Under the pieces are notes generated by a model, which worked only from the letters and a program-made list of their open reading frames with translations, made no database searches and was not told where the DNA came from. Positions 25,636 to 33,485 of a stretch of 33,485 nt of DNA are shown piece by piece. Source of the stretch: Bacteroidales bacterium. Lineage in GTDB: Bacteria; Bacteroidota; Bacteroidia; Bacteroidales; P3. Positions within the stretch are counted from its first letter, which is position 1. Each line of letters begins with the position of its first letter. The position numbers and the translations under genes were made by a program. The stretch covers positions 1 to 33,485 of the forward strand of contig JAFTBM010000042.1 of NCBI GenBank assembly GCA_017455205.1. The letters are read 5' to 3'.

Positions 25636-26553
25636 ATGAGTACCCTAAAAGGTCGCAACCTGATTTCCATCACCGACTTCAGCCGCGAGGAGTACCTCGA
25701 GGTGCTGGACATAGCCGAAGGCTTTGAGGCCAATCCCAAGCAGCCCATCTTGACCGACAAGGTGGTGGCAACGCTCTTCTTCGAGCCCTCCACGCGGACG
25801 CGGTTGAGCTTCGAGAGTGCTGCCAACCAGCTGGGTGCACGCATCATAGGCTTCAGCGACCCTGGTGCTACCAGCCTGCAGAAAGGCGAGTCGCTCCACG
25901 ACACCATCACTATGGTTTCCTCCTACAGCGACCTGATAGTGATGCGCAATCCCAAGGAGGGGTCGGCACGCTACGCCTCGGAGGTGGCCACGGTGCCAGT
26001 GATTAACGCCGGCGATGGTGCCAACCAGCATCCCACACAGTGCATGCTCGACCTCTACAGCATCCGCAAGACGCAGGGAACGCTGGAGAACCTCGACATC
26101 GCCATGGTAGGCGACCTCAAATACGGCCGCACCGTGCACTCGCTGGTGCAGGCCATGTGCAACTTCAATGCCACCTTCCACCTCGTCTCGCCCCAAGAGC
26201 TGAAGCTTCCCTCGTCGGTGAAGATGAGCATCAAAAACGCTGGCCTCAAATACTACCAGTACACCGAATTGCGCGATATTATTGGCACAGCCGACATCAT
26301 CTACATGACCCGCGTGCAGCGCGAGCGCTTCCCCGACCAGATGGAATACGAGCGCGTGAAAGACAGCTGCATCCTCACGGCCGATATGCTCAAAGGGTGC
26401 AAGGAAAATATGCGCATCCTGCATCCGCTGCCGCGCGTCAATGAAATCACCACCGATGTGGACAACACCCCCTATGCCTACTACTTCCAACAGGCACAAA
26501 ACGGAGTGTATGTGCGCCAAGCACTGATGGCAGCCATACTTGGTGTGAAATAA
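25636..26553 (+). CDS. pyrB: Aspartate carbamoyltransferase catalytic chain
   Basis: This enzyme makes carbamoyl aspartate in the first committed step of pyrimidine synthesis. The 305-residue chain has the carbamoyl-phosphate site PSTRTR (51-56), the aspartate/phosphate loop LQKGESLHDT (81-90), HPTQ (132-135), and the C-terminal HPLPRVNEI. pyrI follows 45 bp downstream, so the holoenzyme should be the class B (catalytic plus regulatory) form. Confidence 0.98.
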   Translation: MSTLKGRNLISITDFSREEYLEVLDIAEGFEANPKQPILTDKVVATLFFEPSTRTRLSFESAANQLGARIIGFSDPGATSLQKGESLHDTITMVSSYSDLIVMRNPKEGSARYASEVATVPVINAGDGANQHPTQCMLDLYSIRKTQGTLENLDIAMVGDLKYGRTVHSLVQAMCNFNATFHLVSPQELKLPSSVKMSIKNAGLKYYQYTELRDIIGTADIIYMTRVQRERFPDQMEYERVKDSCILTADMLKGCKENMRILHPLPRVNEITTDVDNTPYAYYFQQAQNGVYVRQALMAAILGVK

Positions 26554-26598
26554 CCTCGTCGGCCACTCCAAACATTAACCCCAAACAGACACAGAGCA

Positions 26599-27060
26599 AT
26601 GGAAAACAAGAAAGAAATGGTGGTCTCGGCCATTGAGAATGGTACGGTCATCGACCATATCCCCACCGATGCCGTCTACCAGGCGATACGCATCCTCGGC
26701 TTGGAAAACTATAAGGACGAACTCCTAATAGGCAACTACTTGGCCAGTGGCAAGCTGGGACGCAAAGGCATCATCAAAATCAAGAACAAGCATTTCACCA
26801 AAGAGGAGATCAACAAGATAGCCCTTGTTGCCCCCTTCGTAACCATCATCAACATAGAGAACTTCAAGGTGGTGGACAAGTTCAGTGCCGACATTCCCGA
26901 CCACGTGGACAACATCGTGCGGTGTGCCAACCCCAAGTGCATCACCAACGCCGAGGCAGTCGCCACACGGTTTGAGATGGTGGACAAAGAGACACTCAAA
27001 ATGCGTTGCCACTACTGCGAGAAGTTCACCACCCGAGAGACGATGAAATTTATAGAATAG
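26599..27060 (+). CDS. pyrI: Aspartate carbamoyltransferase regulatory chain
   Basis: The 153-residue subunit binds nucleotide effectors and joins the catalytic trimers. The N-terminal allosteric domain (GTVIDHIPTDAVYQAIRIL) is followed by the zinc domain with four cysteines: C109, C114, C137 and C140 (CANPKC ... CHYC). All four ligands are present, so the zinc site should be intact. Confidence 0.98.
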   Translation: MENKKEMVVSAIENGTVIDHIPTDAVYQAIRILGLENYKDELLIGNYLASGKLGRKGIIKIKNKHFTKEEINKIALVAPFVTIINIENFKVVDKFSADIPDHVDNIVRCANPKCITNAEAVATRFEMVDKETLKMRCHYCEKFTTRETMKFIE

Positions 27061-27141
27061 GAGGAAGAAGTGTGATGAGGGCAAGGTCTATGGCTTTGCC
27101 CCTACCCTACTCCACCACCCCCACAAACAATCCATGTCATT

Positions 27142-27573
27142 ATGCGCCGTTATTTCGCCTGCTTGCTGTCTATGAGTTTGCTGCTCGTTGTGGCCGCATT
27201 CGTTGTCCTGTGGGTTGCCCCGCAGCACTTCTTGTCGGCCATGCCGCTACTAGTGCTTTACTTCACCGTGGTTACTGCCGCACAGCATTACCTCGTGCTG
27301 CGTGCTATGCAACGCTCACCCCGTACCTTCGTGCAGGTCTTTTTGGGTAGCACCATCGGGGTACTGATGCTCCACTTGGTGCTTATCGTGGCCTACCTGC
27401 TCGGCAGTGGTCTCCGTCCGAAGCTCTTCCTTATCGCCTTCTGCATAGGCTATGTGTGCTACCTCGCCTTTGAGACCATTGCGCTGGTGCGCTACGTTGA
27501 TAGCGAGAAGAAACGTCGTGCGGAGCAGAAGCAAGTGTCAGCCGAAGCCTCCCCTTTGGCGGTTGAACCCTAA
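27142..27573 (+). CDS. Four-helix membrane protein, conserved in Bacteroidota
   Basis: The 143-residue protein has four hydrophobic segments (about 5-27, 33-52, 68-90, 95-115) and a charged tail (DSEKKRRAEQKQ). The pattern HYLVLRAMQRSPRTFVQVFLGST between helices 2 and 3 recalls a small Bacteroidota membrane family sometimes found beside ATP synthase genes (AtpI-like), but no atp genes are here. It lies 81 bp after pyrI. Function unknown. Confidence 0.7.
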   Translation: MRRYFACLLSMSLLLVVAAFVVLWVAPQHFLSAMPLLVLYFTVVTAAQHYLVLRAMQRSPRTFVQVFLGSTIGVLMLHLVLIVAYLLGSGLRPKLFLIAFCIGYVCYLAFETIALVRYVDSEKKRRAEQKQVSAEASPLAVEP

Positions 27574-27603
27574 TGCCGCGATGCTGGGGTAGACAGAATG
27601 CCT

Positions 27604-29415
27604 TTACACCACTGGGAGCTGCATCCGCCGCGTAGCATCAGAAATCACCTGCTGGACAAGGAGGGCAGTCTGCTGCTTCAGTTCATTGATAAACTGGGCT
27701 GCATCGTACTTGTGCGCCTCAATATCCCGCAACTTCTTTTCCCACTGCCCAGTCAGCTCGGCACTCTTGAGCAAGTCCTCCTGTATTACGCCTATCAGGG
27801 CGATGCCAATCTGTGTAGGTTCTAAACTCTTACGAACCTTGCGGATGTATTGTCGCTTGAAGAGGGTCTCAATGATAGCCGCCCGCGTGGAAGGGCGACC
27901 GATGCCATTGGCCTTCAATGCCTCGCGCAGTTCTTCATTCTCCACGGTCTTGCCCGCAGTCTCCATAGCTCGCAATAGTGTAGCTTCGGTGTAGGGCTTC
28001 GGCGGGGTGGTCTGCTTGGCTGCCAGCTGTGGCTCATGTGGGCCATGCTCACCTTTCTCGAACCTGGGGAGCGTCTGCTCCTTCTCGTCCTTGTCGTCTC
28101 CCTCTTCTGGCCTTTCTTGCGCTCCGCCGAACACATCGCGCCAGCCCGATTCCAGTATCTGCCGCCCTGTGGCCTTAAACTCAACCTTCTCCACCTCGCC
28201 AAGCACCGTGGTGGTGCTGACCTTGCAGTCGGGGTAGAAGACGGCAATGAAACGCCGCGCCACCATATCGTAGACCCGTTTTTCGTCGAGCGAAAGACTG
28301 GCTTGTTGGGGGTCGGCCCCTGTGGGAATGATGGCGTGATGGTCGGTTACCTTCGAGGAATCAAATACCTTCTTGCTCTTACGCAGTTTCGTACCCATCA
28401 GCGGTTGCACTATCGGTGCGTAGGGCTTGATACCCATCAGGATTTGTGGACACTTGGCATAGACATCGTCGCTGAGGTAGGTGGTGTCTACACGGGGGTA
28501 GGTGGTGAGTTTCTTCTCGTAGAGGCTTTGGATGAGCTTCAGCGTATCGTCGGCGGAGAGGGAATACTTCTTGTTGCATTCCACCTGCAAGCTGGTCAGG
28601 TCGAGCAGGCGGGGCGGTGCCTCTGTGGACGCTTTCTGTTCCACACCTGTTACCACGAAATCCTTTCCTTTGACGGCTTCGATGGCTGCCTTTCCATCGG
28701 CCTCATTCTTTATCCGCCCTTTGGTGGAGGCGAACACCACGCCACGGTAGAGCGTGCTGAGCACCCAATAAGGCTCTGGCTTGAAGTTCTTGATCTCGAA
28801 ATAGCGGTTCACAATCATAGCCAGCGTGGGGGTCTGGACGCGACCGATGCTGAGCACCTGCCCCTTGTGGTTGGAAAAGCGCAGGGTGTAGAGCCGCGTG
28901 GCGTTCATTCCGAGCAGCCAATCGCCTATGGCACGGCAGAGACCCGCCTCGTAGAGGCTCTGGTAGTCGCTTTGTGGACGCAGCGAGGCGAATGCTTCGC
29001 GAATAGCCTCCTCGGTGAGCGACGACACCCACAGCCGCTGCACTGGGCACTTTGCCTGTGCCTTCTGCATCACCCACCGCTGTATCAGTTCTCCCTCCTG
29101 CCCCGCATCGCCACAGTTGATGATGCCGTCGGCAGCCTGCATCAGCCGCTCGATGATGGCGAACTGGTGCATATAATGCTCGTTGGGTATCAGCTTGATG
29201 CCAAAACGCGGAGGTATCATCGGCAGCGAGCCTATGCTCCACCGCTTCCACTGGTCGCCATAATCCTGGGGCTCTTTGAGCGTGCAGAGGTGGCCGTAGG
29301 TCCATGTTACTTGGTAGCCGTTGCCCTCCAAGTAGCCAAGGTGCTTGGCATTAGCACCCAGCACCTTGGCAATCTCGCGGGCCACACTCGGCTTTTCGGC
29401 TATGCAGACTATCAT
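27604..29415 (-). CDS. topB: DNA topoisomerase III
   Basis: This type IA topoisomerase removes negative supercoils and resolves joined DNA. I start at ATG 29415 (MIVCIAEKPSVAREI), giving 603 residues; the frame beyond it reads prmA out of frame. The TOPRIM domain has E7 and the GDAGQEGE metal motif (102-109, in place of DxDREGE). The active-site tyrosine is Y306 in TTYPRVD. SIGRVQTPTL and NGIGRPSTRA are also diagnostic. No zinc fingers follow the core. The gene lies 13 bp after prmA. The long plus-strand frame 28036-29526 is its shadow. Confidence 0.95.
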   Translation of the reverse strand: MIVCIAEKPSVAREIAKVLGANAKHLGYLEGNGYQVTWTYGHLCTLKEPQDYGDQWKRWSIGSLPMIPPRFGIKLIPNEHYMHQFAIIERLMQAADGIINCGDAGQEGELIQRWVMQKAQAKCPVQRLWVSSLTEEAIREAFASLRPQSDYQSLYEAGLCRAIGDWLLGMNATRLYTLRFSNHKGQVLSIGRVQTPTLAMIVNRYFEIKNFKPEPYWVLSTLYRGVVFASTKGRIKNEADGKAAIEAVKGKDFVVTGVEQKASTEAPPRLLDLTSLQVECNKKYSLSADDTLKLIQSLYEKKLTTYPRVDTTYLSDDVYAKCPQILMGIKPYAPIVQPLMGTKLRKSKKVFDSSKVTDHHAIIPTGADPQQASLSLDEKRVYDMVARRFIAVFYPDCKVSTTTVLGEVEKVEFKATGRQILESGWRDVFGGAQERPEEGDDKDEKEQTLPRFEKGEHGPHEPQLAAKQTTPPKPYTEATLLRAMETAGKTVENEELREALKANGIGRPSTRAAIIETLFKRQYIRKVRKSLEPTQIGIALIGVIQEDLLKSAELTGQWEKKLRDIEAHKYDAAQFINELKQQTALLVQQVISDATRRMQLPVV

Positions 29416-29428
29416 TGCCGTGCCTCCA

Positions 29429-30268
29429 TTAACTCTTCCGTCGGACGAGTTCCACCGCTGCCCAGCCCTCTCGCTCCTTGCGGCTGGCAAGTCGCAACCC
29501 GAGTGCCTCCCCCCTACGCACAATAGCCTCCACATCGGCCTCATAAAATCCGCTCATCACCAGCCGCCCCCCTTCGGCGAGCACGGCCACATAGCGCTCC
29601 ATATCAGCGAGCAATATGTTGCGGTTGATATTGGCCAGCACTATGTCGAAACTCCCCTGCAGCTGCTCGGCTCCGCCCAGGCGGAGTTCAAGCCGCACGC
29701 CATTGACCTGGGCATTCTCGCGTGCGTTGTTGAACGCCCAATCGTCGATGTCTACCCCCTCCACGTAGGCAGCACCTCGCTTGCCAGCCAGGATGGCCAA
29801 CACCGCCGTGCCGCACCCCATATCCAGCACCCTTCGCCCAGCCACTGGCAACTCGGCCACGTAGGAGAGCATCATGTAGGTGGTGGGGTGGTGGGCGGTG
29901 CCGAAGCTCATCTTGGGTTCAATCACCAACTCATAGTCCACATCGCTTCTGTGGGGATGGAAGGGGGCTCGCACCCATACCGCACCTCCATTATACTTCA
30001 CCAGCACCGCCTCATGCTCACGTTCCCACTCGGCGTTCCAATCCTTATCTTCCATCTCCGCTACCTCGTAGCGTAGCGGCAGCGGAAACGACTCGGCCAC
30101 CACCGCCAAGTAGTGTGCATCGTACTCCGATGCCCTCACGTATGCCTTCAGTCCGTCGCTGGTCTCCACAAAGCTCTCATACGGGCCTTCATTGCCCAGC
30201 GCGTCGACCAGCATATCGCGCATGACGCCCGTCTCGTCCATGTGGAACGTAACCTCTACGTATTTCAT
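29429..30268 (-). CDS. prmA: Ribosomal protein L11 methyltransferase
   Basis: PrmA methylates lysines of ribosomal protein L11 using S-adenosylmethionine. The 279-residue product has the small N-terminal substrate domain (MKYVEVTFHMDE to about 70), FGTAHHPTT before the methyltransferase core, the SAM motif VLDMGCGTAVLAIL (147-160), and VLANINRNIL in the position of the catalytic loop. It overlaps truA by 4 bp (ATGA) and is followed by topB. Confidence 0.94.
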   Translation of the reverse strand: MKYVEVTFHMDETGVMRDMLVDALGNEGPYESFVETSDGLKAYVRASEYDAHYLAVVAESFPLPLRYEVAEMEDKDWNAEWEREHEAVLVKYNGGAVWVRAPFHPHRSDVDYELVIEPKMSFGTAHHPTTYMMLSYVAELPVAGRRVLDMGCGTAVLAILAGKRGAAYVEGVDIDDWAFNNARENAQVNGVRLELRLGGAEQLQGSFDIVLANINRNILLADMERYVAVLAEGGRLVMSGFYEADVEAIVRRGEALGLRLASRKEREGWAAVELVRRKS

Positions 30269-31041
30269 CTTTCGCTGTCTTTATTGTTGCCTGCAATCGT
30301 CCACTCATCATCGGGATATTCCACGCGGGTCAGGAAGAGGCCGCAGGCGGGCATACTCACTCCCGCCGCTGAGCGGTCGCGCCTCTCCACTATGGCCTTC
30401 AAGCCCTCCAGCGTCAGCCGTCCGCGTCCCACCTCAAGCAATGTCCCCACCACACTCCGCACCATGTTGCGCAGAAAGCGGTTGCTCCGAATGGTGAACA
30501 CCCACCCATCGTCCTCCTCCGTCCACTCGGCCTGGCTGAGGTGGCAGATGTTGGTCTTGACCTGTGTGTGGAGCTTAGCAAAACTGGTAAAATCCTCGTA
30601 GGTGGTCAGCAGCTTCGCTGCCTCGTTCATGGCGGCAATATCGGGCGTGTAGTATAGGCGACAATACTGCCCTTGGCGAAACGGCAAACGGCTTCGGCTG
30701 ACATGATACTGGTAGGTCCGCGCTATCGCATCAAACCGTGCATGGGCATTGCTGTGCACAGCCACGATGCCAAACACTGCAATACCGGCCGGCAATACCG
30801 AGTTGAGCTTAAAGGCCACCGCCTCGGTATCCACCTCCCCGAGGCAGTCGAAATGGGCATAGAAGTCGCTGGCATGCACCCCCGTATCGGTCCGCCCACA
30901 GCCCACCACCGACACCTCCTGCCGAAGCAGCATCGAGAGGGCATCCTCCAGTGCCTGCTGCACTGTGGGTAGCCCTGGCTGCCGCTGCCAGCCATTGTAA
31001 CTGCCGCCATGATAGGCCAGATGGATGAAATAGCGCCCCAT
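30265..31041 (-). CDS. truA: tRNA pseudouridine synthase A
   Basis: TruA makes pseudouridine at positions 38-40 of tRNAs. I start at ATG 31041 (MGRYFIHLAYHGGSYNGWQ), which gives 258 residues and the family's normal N-terminus. The upstream open part (to 31104) would have to be transcribed from before the -7 box at 31054-31061. The catalytic aspartate is D52 in GCGRTDTGVHA. FLRNMVRSVVGTLLEVGRG is also diagnostic. If the box is used, the leader is only a few bases long. Confidence 0.95.
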   Translation of the reverse strand: MGRYFIHLAYHGGSYNGWQRQPGLPTVQQALEDALSMLLRQEVSVVGCGRTDTGVHASDFYAHFDCLGEVDTEAVAFKLNSVLPAGIAVFGIVAVHSNAHARFDAIARTYQYHVSRSRLPFRQGQYCRLYYTPDIAAMNEAAKLLTTYEDFTSFAKLHTQVKTNICHLSQAEWTEEDDGWVFTIRSNRFLRNMVRSVVGTLLEVGRGRLTLEGLKAIVERRDRSAAGVSMPACGLFLTRVEYPDDEWTIAGNNKDSER

Positions 31042-31053
31042 AATAACCGAGTG

Positions 31054-31061
31054 CAAATGTA
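31054..31061 (-). promoter_or_regulatory. Possible -7 box for truA-prmA-topB
   Basis: TACATTTG on the minus strand matches TAnnTTTG and lies 12 bp before the truA ATG. No good -33 element is visible at 19-21 bp. Confidence 0.45.
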
Positions 31062-31133
31062 CGAAAAAATCTCGTTTCCTCCGCCCGAAAAGTTCCAGTC
31101 CCATACTTTATATCTTCTCCACGAGTGGAAAAC

Positions 31134-31901
31134 CTACCGTGGGAAGATACCATAGACCGCAGCACCCGACCCGCTCATCGATGCGTAGGCTGCACCGTGC
31201 CGATACATCTCCTCCTTGAGCTGGGCGATGGCGGGATGGGCAGGGAATACCGATGCCTCAAAATCATTGACTATCAACCCTCGCCACTGCTCGACAGGTA
31301 GCCTTGCGGCCTGCCGCAAGTCGGGCCTTGGCTGCCCAAACCGCCCTCTATCCAAGCCCGCGTAGGCTTCGCGAGTGCTCACATGCTCTTCGGGCGGCAA
31401 GGCCACCTCGGTGCGGAAGCCCTCGAGGTCGAGGTCGAATGGATCAAGCCGCTCGCCAATACCCGTGGCATAGGCCGGACGGTTGCGGACGAAGAAGGCA
31501 CAATCGGCTCCCAGACGGGCAGCCAGCTGCTCAAGCCTCCCTTCCGTGAGGCAGAGCGAAAACATCTCGTTGAGCATCTTCAGCGTGAAGGCTGCATCGC
31601 TGCTTCCGCCACCCAGCCCTGCCCCGAAGGGGATGCCTTTTTTGAGGCGGATACTGACCGCTGGAATGGCAAACTCCTCGTGCAACAACTGCCAGGCACG
31701 CAGACAGAGGTTGTCGGCCGGTGCACTGTCGAGTGCAATCCCCTCCTGCTGCATCTGCAGCTCGCTGCTTTCGCTGATTTCCAGCTCATCGCGTAGCGAG
31801 TGGACTGGCAGGAAGAGGGTCTCGATGTCGTGGTAGCCGTCGGGTCGCTGCCCGACGACGTGCAGGCCGAGGTTTATCTTGCAGTTAGGAAATGCTATCA
31901 T
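31134..31901 (-). CDS. ispE: 4-diphosphocytidyl-2-C-methyl-D-erythritol kinase
   Basis: This kinase acts in the MEP route to isoprenoid precursors. The 255-residue GHMP kinase starts at ATG 31901 (MIAFPNCKINLGLHVVGQRPDGYH), the classic IspE opening. The ATP loop is PFGAGLGGGSSDA (91-103), and SMSGSGAAVYGIF is near the end. It lies 7 bp after phoH. The longer frame to 32018 only overlaps phoH. Confidence 0.96.
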   Translation of the reverse strand: MIAFPNCKINLGLHVVGQRPDGYHDIETLFLPVHSLRDELEISESSELQMQQEGIALDSAPADNLCLRAWQLLHEEFAIPAVSIRLKKGIPFGAGLGGGSSDAAFTLKMLNEMFSLCLTEGRLEQLAARLGADCAFFVRNRPAYATGIGERLDPFDLDLEGFRTEVALPPEEHVSTREAYAGLDRGRFGQPRPDLRQAARLPVEQWRGLIVNDFEASVFPAHPAIAQLKEEMYRHGAAYASMSGSGAAVYGIFPR

Positions 31902-31908
31902 GGCTATA

Positions 31909-32877
31909 CTACTCTTGAGCGATCTCCGCCTCGCGCTCGTAGGCACGGACAATGGCCGAGACCAAGCGGTGGCGCACCACATCGGTGTGGTCGAGGCGCA
32001 CAATGCCGATGCCCTCAATGCCCTCGAGCAGCCGCAGAGCCGTCGGCAAGCCGCTCTGCTGCCGCCGCGGGAGGTCTACCTGCGTCAGGTCGCCCGTCAC
32101 CACAAACTTGGCGTGCCGCCCCATGCGGGTGAGGAACATCCGCAGCTGGGTGGAGGTGGCGTTCTGCGCCTCATCGAGGATGACGAAAGCATTGTCCAAC
32201 GTGCGGCCACGCATATAGGCCAGCGGGGCGATCTCGATAGTGCCATCCTCCCAGTGGGAGAGGAGCTTCTGCTGCGGAATCATATCGCGCAGGGCATCGT
32301 AGAGCGGTTGCAGGTAGGGGTCGAGCTTGTCGCGCATATCGCCTGGCAGGAAGCCGAGACTTTCGCCCGCCTCCACCGCTGGGCGCGTCAGCACGATGCG
32401 GCGCACCTCCTTATTCTTCAATGCTCTGACGGCCATAGCCACCGCCGTGTAAGTCTTACCTGTGCCCGCAGGACCTACGGCGAAGACGAGGTCGCCCGAC
32501 GCGATAGCCTCCACCAGGCGTTGCTGCCCCGCCGTGCGAGCCTTCACCAGCAGTCCATTTCGCCCGTGCACCAGCACCCCCGCGTCCACCTCTGCCCCAG
32601 GCGCGTCGCTCCCGCTCTCCATAATCTGCATCACAGCGTTCTCGGTCAGCCGCCCCATGCGGTCGTAGTGAGCCAACATAGCCTGCAGCTTTTCGCCAAA
32701 CCAGTCCAGCTCCTCCTCTGGTCCCACGGCCTTCAGCATCTCGCCCCGCACCATCAGCCGCAGCTTCGGAAACAGACGCTTGACGAAAGGCCACAAGCGG
32801 TCGTTCTCGCCCCAAAGGCGCATATAGTCCACCTCGGCCAGCGAATAGACGCGTTCTACGGCAGGAGTCTCGCTCAT
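31909..32877 (-). CDS. phoH: PhoH-like ATPase
   Basis: The 322-residue protein belongs to the PhoH/YbeZ family of P-loop ATPases linked to RNA metabolism and the endonuclease YbeY. An N-terminal region of about 100 residues is followed by Walker A GPAGTGKT (135-142), PAVEAGESLGFLPGD, and Walker B FVILDEAQN. VTGDLTQVDLP and LDHTDVVRH complete the family signature. ybeY is not in this window. It overlaps the small Cys-rich membrane gene by 4 bp. Confidence 0.95.
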   Translation of the reverse strand: MSETPAVERVYSLAEVDYMRLWGENDRLWPFVKRLFPKLRLMVRGEMLKAVGPEEELDWFGEKLQAMLAHYDRMGRLTENAVMQIMESGSDAPGAEVDAGVLVHGRNGLLVKARTAGQQRLVEAIASGDLVFAVGPAGTGKTYTAVAMAVRALKNKEVRRIVLTRPAVEAGESLGFLPGDMRDKLDPYLQPLYDALRDMIPQQKLLSHWEDGTIEIAPLAYMRGRTLDNAFVILDEAQNATSTQLRMFLTRMGRHAKFVVTGDLTQVDLPRRQQSGLPTALRLLEGIEGIGIVRLDHTDVVRHRLVSAIVRAYEREAEIAQE

Positions 32878-33071
32878 GGCTGCTCCTCCTTTGCGTTGAA
32901 GAGGCGCTTATGGCAGGTGCAGTGCGTGCAACGCCCCGTGGTGGGGTCGGCATTGGCGCAGGGTCGGCGGTACTCCTGCTCCTCGTGCAGAAGCATCTTC
33001 GCCCCCAAAGCCAGCATCAGCAACGCTACCGCCACGATGGCCGCCACGAGCACCACTATCAACGAGCTCAT
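32874..33071 (-). CDS. Small Cys-rich single-span membrane protein
   Basis: The 65-residue protein has one N-terminal membrane helix (about 4-27) and a short soluble tail. Four cysteines lie close together: CANADPTTGRC then HCTC (CxxCxC spacing after the TGR turn). The cluster could bind zinc or a redox metal. Its stop overlaps the phoH start (ATGA), and a candidate promoter (33138-33145) lies upstream, so it is the first gene of the phoH unit. I do not recognise the family with certainty. Confidence 0.75.
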   Translation of the reverse strand: MSSLIVVLVAAIVAVALLMLALGAKMLLHEEQEYRRPCANADPTTGRCTHCTCHKRLFNAKEEQP

Positions 33072-33137
33072 AAAGTCCTAATTTTCATAGCCAATATCCG
33101 CAGAGGCAGCCACTTGGGCAAAGCCTCAAATCGGCAG

Positions 33138-33145
33138 CAAAGATA
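33138..33145 (-). promoter_or_regulatory. Probable -7 box for the phoH unit
   Basis: TATCTTTG on the minus strand is a full TAnnTTTG match, 67 bp before the start of the small membrane gene. No clear TTG is seen at the -33 position. Confidence 0.5.
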
Positions 33146-33210
33146 CGCAAATAATCGCACACCGCAGCATGAAATCGTGCAACAGACTTATACATAGCCT
33201 TTTACTGGGC

Positions 33211-33298
33211 AGTTCTTCAATAGTTCTTCAATAGTTCTTCAATCGATGTTCAATAATTTATTGAAGAACGATTGAAGAACGATTGAAGAACGATAGGC
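33211..33298. repeat. 11-bp-period inverted array, same unit as at 21.05 kb
   Basis: Eight 11-bp units run in phase. Three identical AGTTCTTCAAT (33211, 33222, 33233) are followed by two diverged units (33244, 33255), then two GAACGATTGAA (33266, 33277) and a last diverged unit (33288). The left half is the reverse complement of the right half (GTTCTTCAAT versus ATTGAAGAAC), so a long hairpin can form around the AATAATTTATT centre. The unit is the same as in the array at 21046-21122. Confidence 0.9.
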
Positions 33299-33348
33299 GA
33301 AAATAGGGCGAAAACGGCAGGCCGTGCGAGTGGTGCAGAAAAAAATAT

Positions 33349-33485
33349 GGCTCTTCCGGCAAATGCGTAGATGAGATGCAATAAAAGAAGCTGGCATTTC
33401 GTATTGTAAATGCTAAAAAAAAGTACGGAATGGAAACCAGCTTCATGTATCATTGCCTCGGAATCCGGGAACAGGAATGCACACG
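33349..33485 (+). mobile_element. Left part of an ISL3-like insertion sequence (cut by the window end)
   Basis: A frame starting at 33430 opens like Bacteroidota ISL3 transposases. GGCTCTTCCGGC at 33349 resembles terminal inverted repeats I recall for ISL3 members, and the eight bases before it (AAAAATAT) would suit the 8-bp target sites of this family. The right end is outside the window, so neither inverted repeat nor target duplication can be confirmed. Confidence 0.45.
33430..33485 (+). CDS. ISL3-family transposase, N-terminal fragment (partial at window end)
   Basis: Only 18 codons are visible: METSFMYHCLGIREQECT and a partial Arg codon. The pattern of a short SxxYHxLGI(R) opening followed by a Cys matches my memory of ISL3-type transposases in Bacteroidales, which continue with a CPxC zinc motif. 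The frame is still open at the window edge. Because so little is visible, the family call is tentative. Confidence 0.5.
   Translation, partial: METSFMYHCLGIREQECT

Larger units (their letters stand above)
33072..33348. other. Gap before the insertion sequence
   Basis: This holds the -7 box (33138-33145) and the 11-bp inverted array (33211-33298). The minus-strand frame 33250-33453 reads through the array and the IS end and has no family likeness. I see no gene. Confidence 0.6.

Noticed and set aside
28036-29526. 496-codon open frame on the plus strand
   Set aside because: It is antisense to topB and has no recognisable motif.
31879-33081. 400-codon open frame on the plus strand
   Set aside because: It is antisense to phoH and the small membrane gene, His-rich and without family likeness.
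21046-33298. CRISPR array candidates at the 11-bp repeats
   Set aside because: Units are 11 bp and directly adjacent with no spacers, and no cas genes are present.

Overview
This window reads as chromosome of a Bacteroidales (Bacteroidota) bacterium. The evidence is several TAnnTTTG-type promoter boxes, a C10 peptidase ending in a type IX secretion (T9SS) sorting domain, DUF4369-type thioredoxin lipoprotein-like proteins, a Bacteroidota-type topoisomerase III, and a Bacteroidota-style AsnB-like exported protein. I cannot name the genus. Most of the window is conserved housekeeping DNA. I saw no defence island, CRISPR array, prophage or biosynthetic cluster, and no clear new biological system.

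Layout. 1-782 has no gene but is rich in short tandem and inverted repeats. 814-7996 (minus strand) holds an initiator tRNA with its own promoter and terminator. It also holds a likely transcription unit: small membrane protein, tRNA-Leu(UAG), AsnB-like exported protein, seven-bladed propeller protein, DsbD, and a secreted C10 cysteine peptidase. 8449-10403 (plus) holds a TlpA-like thioredoxin and ogt. 10480-12406 (minus) holds a secreted PepC-type C1 peptidase followed by a small antitoxin-like gene and a shortened zeta-toxin-like gene. 12910-16090 (minus) holds a Gdx/SugE-type exporter, a C69 dipeptidase and an SDR-type threonine dehydrogenase. 16396-20155 (minus) is the thrS-infC-rpmI-rplT translation operon with rplS at its end. 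20276-20992 (minus) is an unrecognised protein. 21409-27573 (plus) holds obg, a PAP2 phosphatase, cvpA, dus, a TPR lipoprotein, pyrB, pyrI and a membrane protein. 27604-33071 (minus) holds a Cys-rich membrane protein, phoH, ispE, truA, prmA and topB. The right edge appears to cut into an ISL3-like insertion sequence.

How the genes fit together. Three exported cysteine peptidases (C10, C1, C69), DsbD and a TlpA-like protein suggest a cell that digests protein outside the cytoplasm and maintains thiols there. The threonine dehydrogenase next to the thrS operon fits amino-acid use.

The most unusual signal is in the intergenic DNA. Four separate gaps carry tandem arrays with an exact 11-bp period. 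Two of them (21.05 and 33.21 kb) share one unit sequence and fold into inverted repeats. The other two (0.32 and 8.19 kb) share a related ACGGA-type unit. A second family of 7-bp TCAATTC repeats recurs in several gaps. Strong terminator-like hairpins also sit directly in front of two genes, gdx and cvpA.
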